A stretch of DNA of 64,000 bases, from assembly GCA_018697195.1 (NCBI GenBank), contig CM031870.1, forward strand, positions 10,314,410 to 10,378,409, in the 5' to 3' direction. Positions 59,961 to 64,000 of the stretch are shown piece after piece; position 1 is the stretch's first letter, and the number at the start of each line of letters is the position of its first letter. The notes under the pieces were generated by a model that worked only from the letters and a program-made list of their open reading frames with translations, was not told where the DNA came from and ran no database searches. The DNA is from Certhia americana. Its lineage: Eukaryota > Chordata > Aves > Passeriformes > Certhiidae. A program made the position numbers and the translations under genes.

Positions 59961-62900
59961 CCCGGCCGGGCCCGGGTCCAGCGTCCGGCAGAAACGGCTG
60001 AGGAGTTTGCCCCGAGAGTTCAGACATACAGCATCCCTTTTCTGCCTGTTTTACATATTATTTACCATTTCTTCATTCTTTGCTGTACCAGGCACAGTCC
60101 CAACAAGCAGACTGAAGTCACAGCTGCTTTGCGCGCGTTTAAAAAAACTCGTTCACCTCGCGATCTCGTTACTTTGCTGCTGTGAAAATGCACATCCCAG
60201 CTGCTCCAGCCACGCTTCCAGTCACAGCAAATGTCCCCGTGCTGTGGAGCTAGGGCTGTGCACACCCGCATCCATCCACCGCTGTGTTTGTATCGGCTGT
60301 CCGCCACAGCCCGCGGTCAGGCGGCTCCAGGTCTGACACACTCTGCCAGTCCGGTGTGCCCATCACAGCCATGGCAGAAACCCCCACCGGCTGCATGGGC
60401 TGTTTCCTCCCCTGACAGGCTGGTTTAGCCACTCCATACTTGGTCCCTTTTTGAACTTGGATGCTTATAAAACTTCCTAAAACATTGGGGAATTCAAGCC
60501 TAAATCATATATAGTGGAAAAGGAAGTGGTATGAGGGTATAATTGGAACTGTTGGATTGGGGATTTTTATCTCTGAGGGCAAATGAAAACTAAAGCTTCA
60601 GCGACTGTATTTCCTAAACCACTAACTAATTACTAAGGACCTCCTGCTTGTGGGTTATGCCTTGGCACTCCACGTGAGTAGAAGGGGTAAGAGCACCCAT
60701 AACTTTGTGCATGTCTCAAATTGAAATTGTGGCATTGGCTTTTAATATAAGTATCTCAGATATATAACACTAATGCACAAACATAAAGGCATGGATATTC
60801 CCTTCCTTTCTAGGTAAGGCTCTGGCCAATTCCTGTTTAAGATTATGAACTTTAGCCAAATTGATTTTACAAATCATCCATTTGTCAGAAGGCAGTTAGT
60901 ACATATTGCGGTGCAACATGGATTGTTCTTCTGTGCAACTGGTTTAAGAAAAGCAAAGGACAGAAGAGGAAATCTCTATTGAATAGGATTTCTTTTTAAA
61001 TACCTATAATTTGGAAATATGAATTCCTTATACTCCTAAATTCTTGAAATATTGTAAAGCATCACACAGGAATGTGTGATAGGATTGTGTTCTAGCATTT
61101 TCCAATAAATCAAGTACTGAAATACATCTCCCTCATCAGAAAGATAGCAGAATTTCTTGTCAGCTTTCATGGGCTTTGCAGATGCTCCCTGAGATCAGAA
61201 GTTAGGGCAGGGAGCTTGATGGAAGAGGAGGAGACATGGCTGTCCTGGACTTCACGTACCACACATCTGTTTTTCTCACTGTTTCTAAAGAATTGCATAA
61301 TGTTGGCAACTGTGAAATAAACAGTTCTTTCATGCAATACAAAGTAGTGTCAGTCATGATTTATCAGGCAGACTGTCCTGAAATTTGTCTTTGGCTGATG
61401 CCAATTTGGTGCAAATCAAACAGGGAGCAGTAATGCATCTCTGGGCAATCCTAGGTAAAAGCTTAACACCTGAATTTTCTGCTTTAATTTAGACAAACCT
61501 GGCTACACACCATTCCCAGGAGTAGCTATGGCTGATAGAAACTGATGGGATTCTAAGGGTTGTTTTCCTTTCTGCACACGTTACACCAGGTGGGGTGGAA
61601 AATGTTGGAGTTGTTGTATGAATTGTTTTAATAGTTTTGTGAAGTGGCCATTGGTGATTTCTGAGTTAGTAATGGGGAGTGCTTAGCTGAGAACATAGAG
61701 ATACTGAATTTTGAAATTAGAAAAATAGCATTTTTTGGTAGAATAAAGAACTTTAACTTGGTTTACAGACTTCTTTATACCACTTGAGGATAAAAAGGGT
61801 GTTAGGGCCTTGGGAAAGGAGCCAAACACTTTCTGGTACTAGAAGAGTAATGTACCCAATGAGTCCTGCAGGTAGAGAAGGAGAATTAAATGGAGAATGA
61901 AGACAATATCAATTGACTTTTTGAGGTTATTTGTGGAGGAGGCAGCAAAGGAGAGAAGAAAAACAAACAAAACACTGTGTGTAAAACCCCTTAACACACC
62001 CAAACACTCCTCCCTGACACCTCCTAAGCATCTCTGAGCAACACTAATTCATTAAAGAATCTTTTCTCCCTAGAAATAAAGAACAAGTCTTGTGTTTTTG
62101 ACCCACCATCAGTGGCCTAGCACAAACACAACTGTGCTGGTTTTTGTTGCTGGTAAGGGATTTGTTGGCCAGAATTTGGTGCACAAAGACTGTGAGGGCA
62201 CTGATGTGCACATGGCAAATGTGGGATCTGAGTAATCTTAGTGTTTTGCCTCTTAATTTCCCCCATGGGAATGCTGTATTGATGAGAGCAGTGTGGCATC
62301 CCAACTGAAGTATCAAGGGAGATAATTACTGGAGCATGATGAGAATATGCTAATTGTAGAAGGCTCTGAAGATTTGTTTTATTCCCTTACCCAGACTCTT
62401 ACTGGGAGTTGAATTTAATGATAAATAAGGGAAATTTTTTTTTTTAAATATGAAAATACAGAATGGGGGAAGAGAAAGGTTTATTGATAATACAATCTAT
62501 CTAAATTGAACACTAACATTTTAAATTATCTCAATGTGTAGATGGCTTAATATAGATATGGGAATGTTTTCACACTGTTGCAGCCAAACTTGGATACTTG
62601 TATAAGAGAAATTTCATATTTTAAGAGGAGGAACTGAAGGGAGTACACATTCATTTCACCAAAGGGAAAAAGAAGATCTAAGTGACAATATTTTCATTTC
62701 TCTTCACCATTTTGTCCTTTGGGCTCGGACTCTCAGTATGCTGTCCTCCAGAAAAGCAGGTCAGCAGGGAAGGTGATTACTCAGCTGCAAATTGTAGTGT
62801 TTCTCAGACAAAATTTTTCACCCTGGGGAAGTTTGATATAGTGTGGCTGAGCAAGGAAGCAACAGGTATTTATGAGAAGTCTGGCTCGCAGAGAACAGCT

Positions 62901-64000
62901 GTGCACTGACTGTTGTATATCACATAATCAAGACAGTTTAAGCTGCTCCTGATGTTCTCAGATGAGTTTTTATGTCTGCTGGCTACTGCCACTGTTCCCC
63001 ACTGCAAAATGTGACAATAGAGCACCCTTAGTGCAAACACTTGATCAGTCTGAAACAGAAACCGATTGACAAAGGTTGAGACCATCAAAGTATGAGGGTT
63101 TCTTTTGGTTGCAAGAGCCTCTCCTGGTTTTGAGTCAGGGAAGTAGAAAAGTAAGGAAATAGGATTAAAGGATTTCTTTTCTAATGTGTGCTCTTAGGTA
63201 ATGGTTTGCTCTTGAAAACCAAAATTAGGTAAGCACTGCAAAGAGGTTAGTTGAATGCTGTTTTGAATTTTTAAATGTTGATAAATAAATAAAAGATATA
63301 TATTGCAACAGCATCTGAATCCTTCCTGCAATTTCTTGGGAGCACTTTAGTAATAGCACTTCTAAGACCATGATCAAAATGGTGTCACATAAAAGCAACT
63401 TGAAACTATGCGAGTAAAGCTAGGTCAATTTGGTTTTGCCTAAAATAGTGATCCAGAGACTTTGCCCAAAATCTATTCTCAGTTTGAGAACGAAAGCAGT
63501 TTGACTCTGTGAGAGCAAGATTCTCCAAACCTCATGTCAGGGTTCTGATATCAAAATCATTAAACATTCCAGACAAGGAACAAGACTCTCCTTTTGTGGG
63601 AAAGACCACATGACTCCTATGAGATAAAGATAATTCACATGTGAGCTCAAACTCTACCAAAAAGAGTAGGAGACACTGTTTTCAGTTTTACTGGGTAGTA
63701 CCTCACTGCATATTTGGTTCCACTGAAATTAAAGGTATTTCTTGCATAACAGGGTAAAACACAAGGTGAATGTGCAGTTGTCCTCCTGCTCAGTACTTCA
63801 GAGCAGCCTAATCTTTCTTGATGGTTAAGAACTGCTCTGAAAGGAGAACTTTACTTGTCTATAAAACTTCTCTAACCAGTTTATTTTTTCCTCAAAATTC
63901 AAATCTCTAGTGCATCATCAAAAATAAAACCAATTTCTACATAGCACACTAATCAAGGTCTTATTGCTGAGGGCTGCATACAAATGGAAGAGATGCTCAT
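59961..64000. other. Upstream flank of HAPSTR1, no gene recognised
   Basis: GC content falls steadily from the island edge to ordinary AT-rich DNA by about 60450. No exon, LTR or CR1 fragment was recognised. If the YY1 element at 59916 marks a divergent start, its transcript would run into this region and is probably non-coding. Confidence 0.55.

Noticed and set aside
1..64000. CRISPR array, operon, prophage or other prokaryotic system
   Set aside because: The repeats present are microsatellites, minisatellites and interspersed elements, and the sole gene has spliceosomal introns, so the DNA is vertebrate nuclear.

Overview
The window looks like avian nuclear DNA, most likely from a songbird. 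Three things support this: fragments of CR1 LINE 3' ends on both strands, several LTR-like blocks of the type common in passerines, and one vertebrate gene with consensus spliceosomal introns. No bacterial, viral, organellar, CRISPR or operon-like structure is visible. These assignments rest on recognition only; no alignment was run.

The only protein-coding gene I can support is HAPSTR1 (C16orf72/TAPR1), the HUWE1-associated stress-response protein. It lies on the minus strand in four coding exons: 59279-59060, 58319-58239, 54197-53922 and 45891-45647. Every junction is GT/AG, all three introns are phase 1, and the joined reading frame encodes 273 residues, close to the roughly 275 of the mammalian protein. 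A CpG island at about 58150-59960 covers the promoter, exon 1, the short intron 1 and exon 2. It carries two CCAAT boxes, an NRF1-like site, a plus-strand YY1-type element on its far side and three identical YY1-like motifs in intron 1. A 3' UTR of about 3.4 kb is inferred, ending near 42255.

Positions 1-42000 are a gene-poor flank downstream of HAPSTR1. By mammalian gene order this would face GRIN2A (inference). It holds CR1 fragments, candidate LTRs (about 1230-1648, 1795-3275, 28150-28530, 31436-31805, 33010-33336), microsatellites including a GATA array broken by a 10-N gap, several small tandem repeats and a strong hairpin. It also holds a CpG-rich patch (20870-21810) that stands out from its AT-rich surroundings. 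Positions 60000-64000 lie upstream of HAPSTR1, on the side where mammals have USP7, and show no recognisable gene.

I found no previously undescribed multi-gene system. The points most worth a second look are: the exon 1/exon 2 motif duplication with symmetric phase-1 exons, the YY1-motif cluster in intron 1, the open reading frame through intron 1, the exact 76-bp duplication flanking the assembly gap, and the isolated CpG-rich patch.
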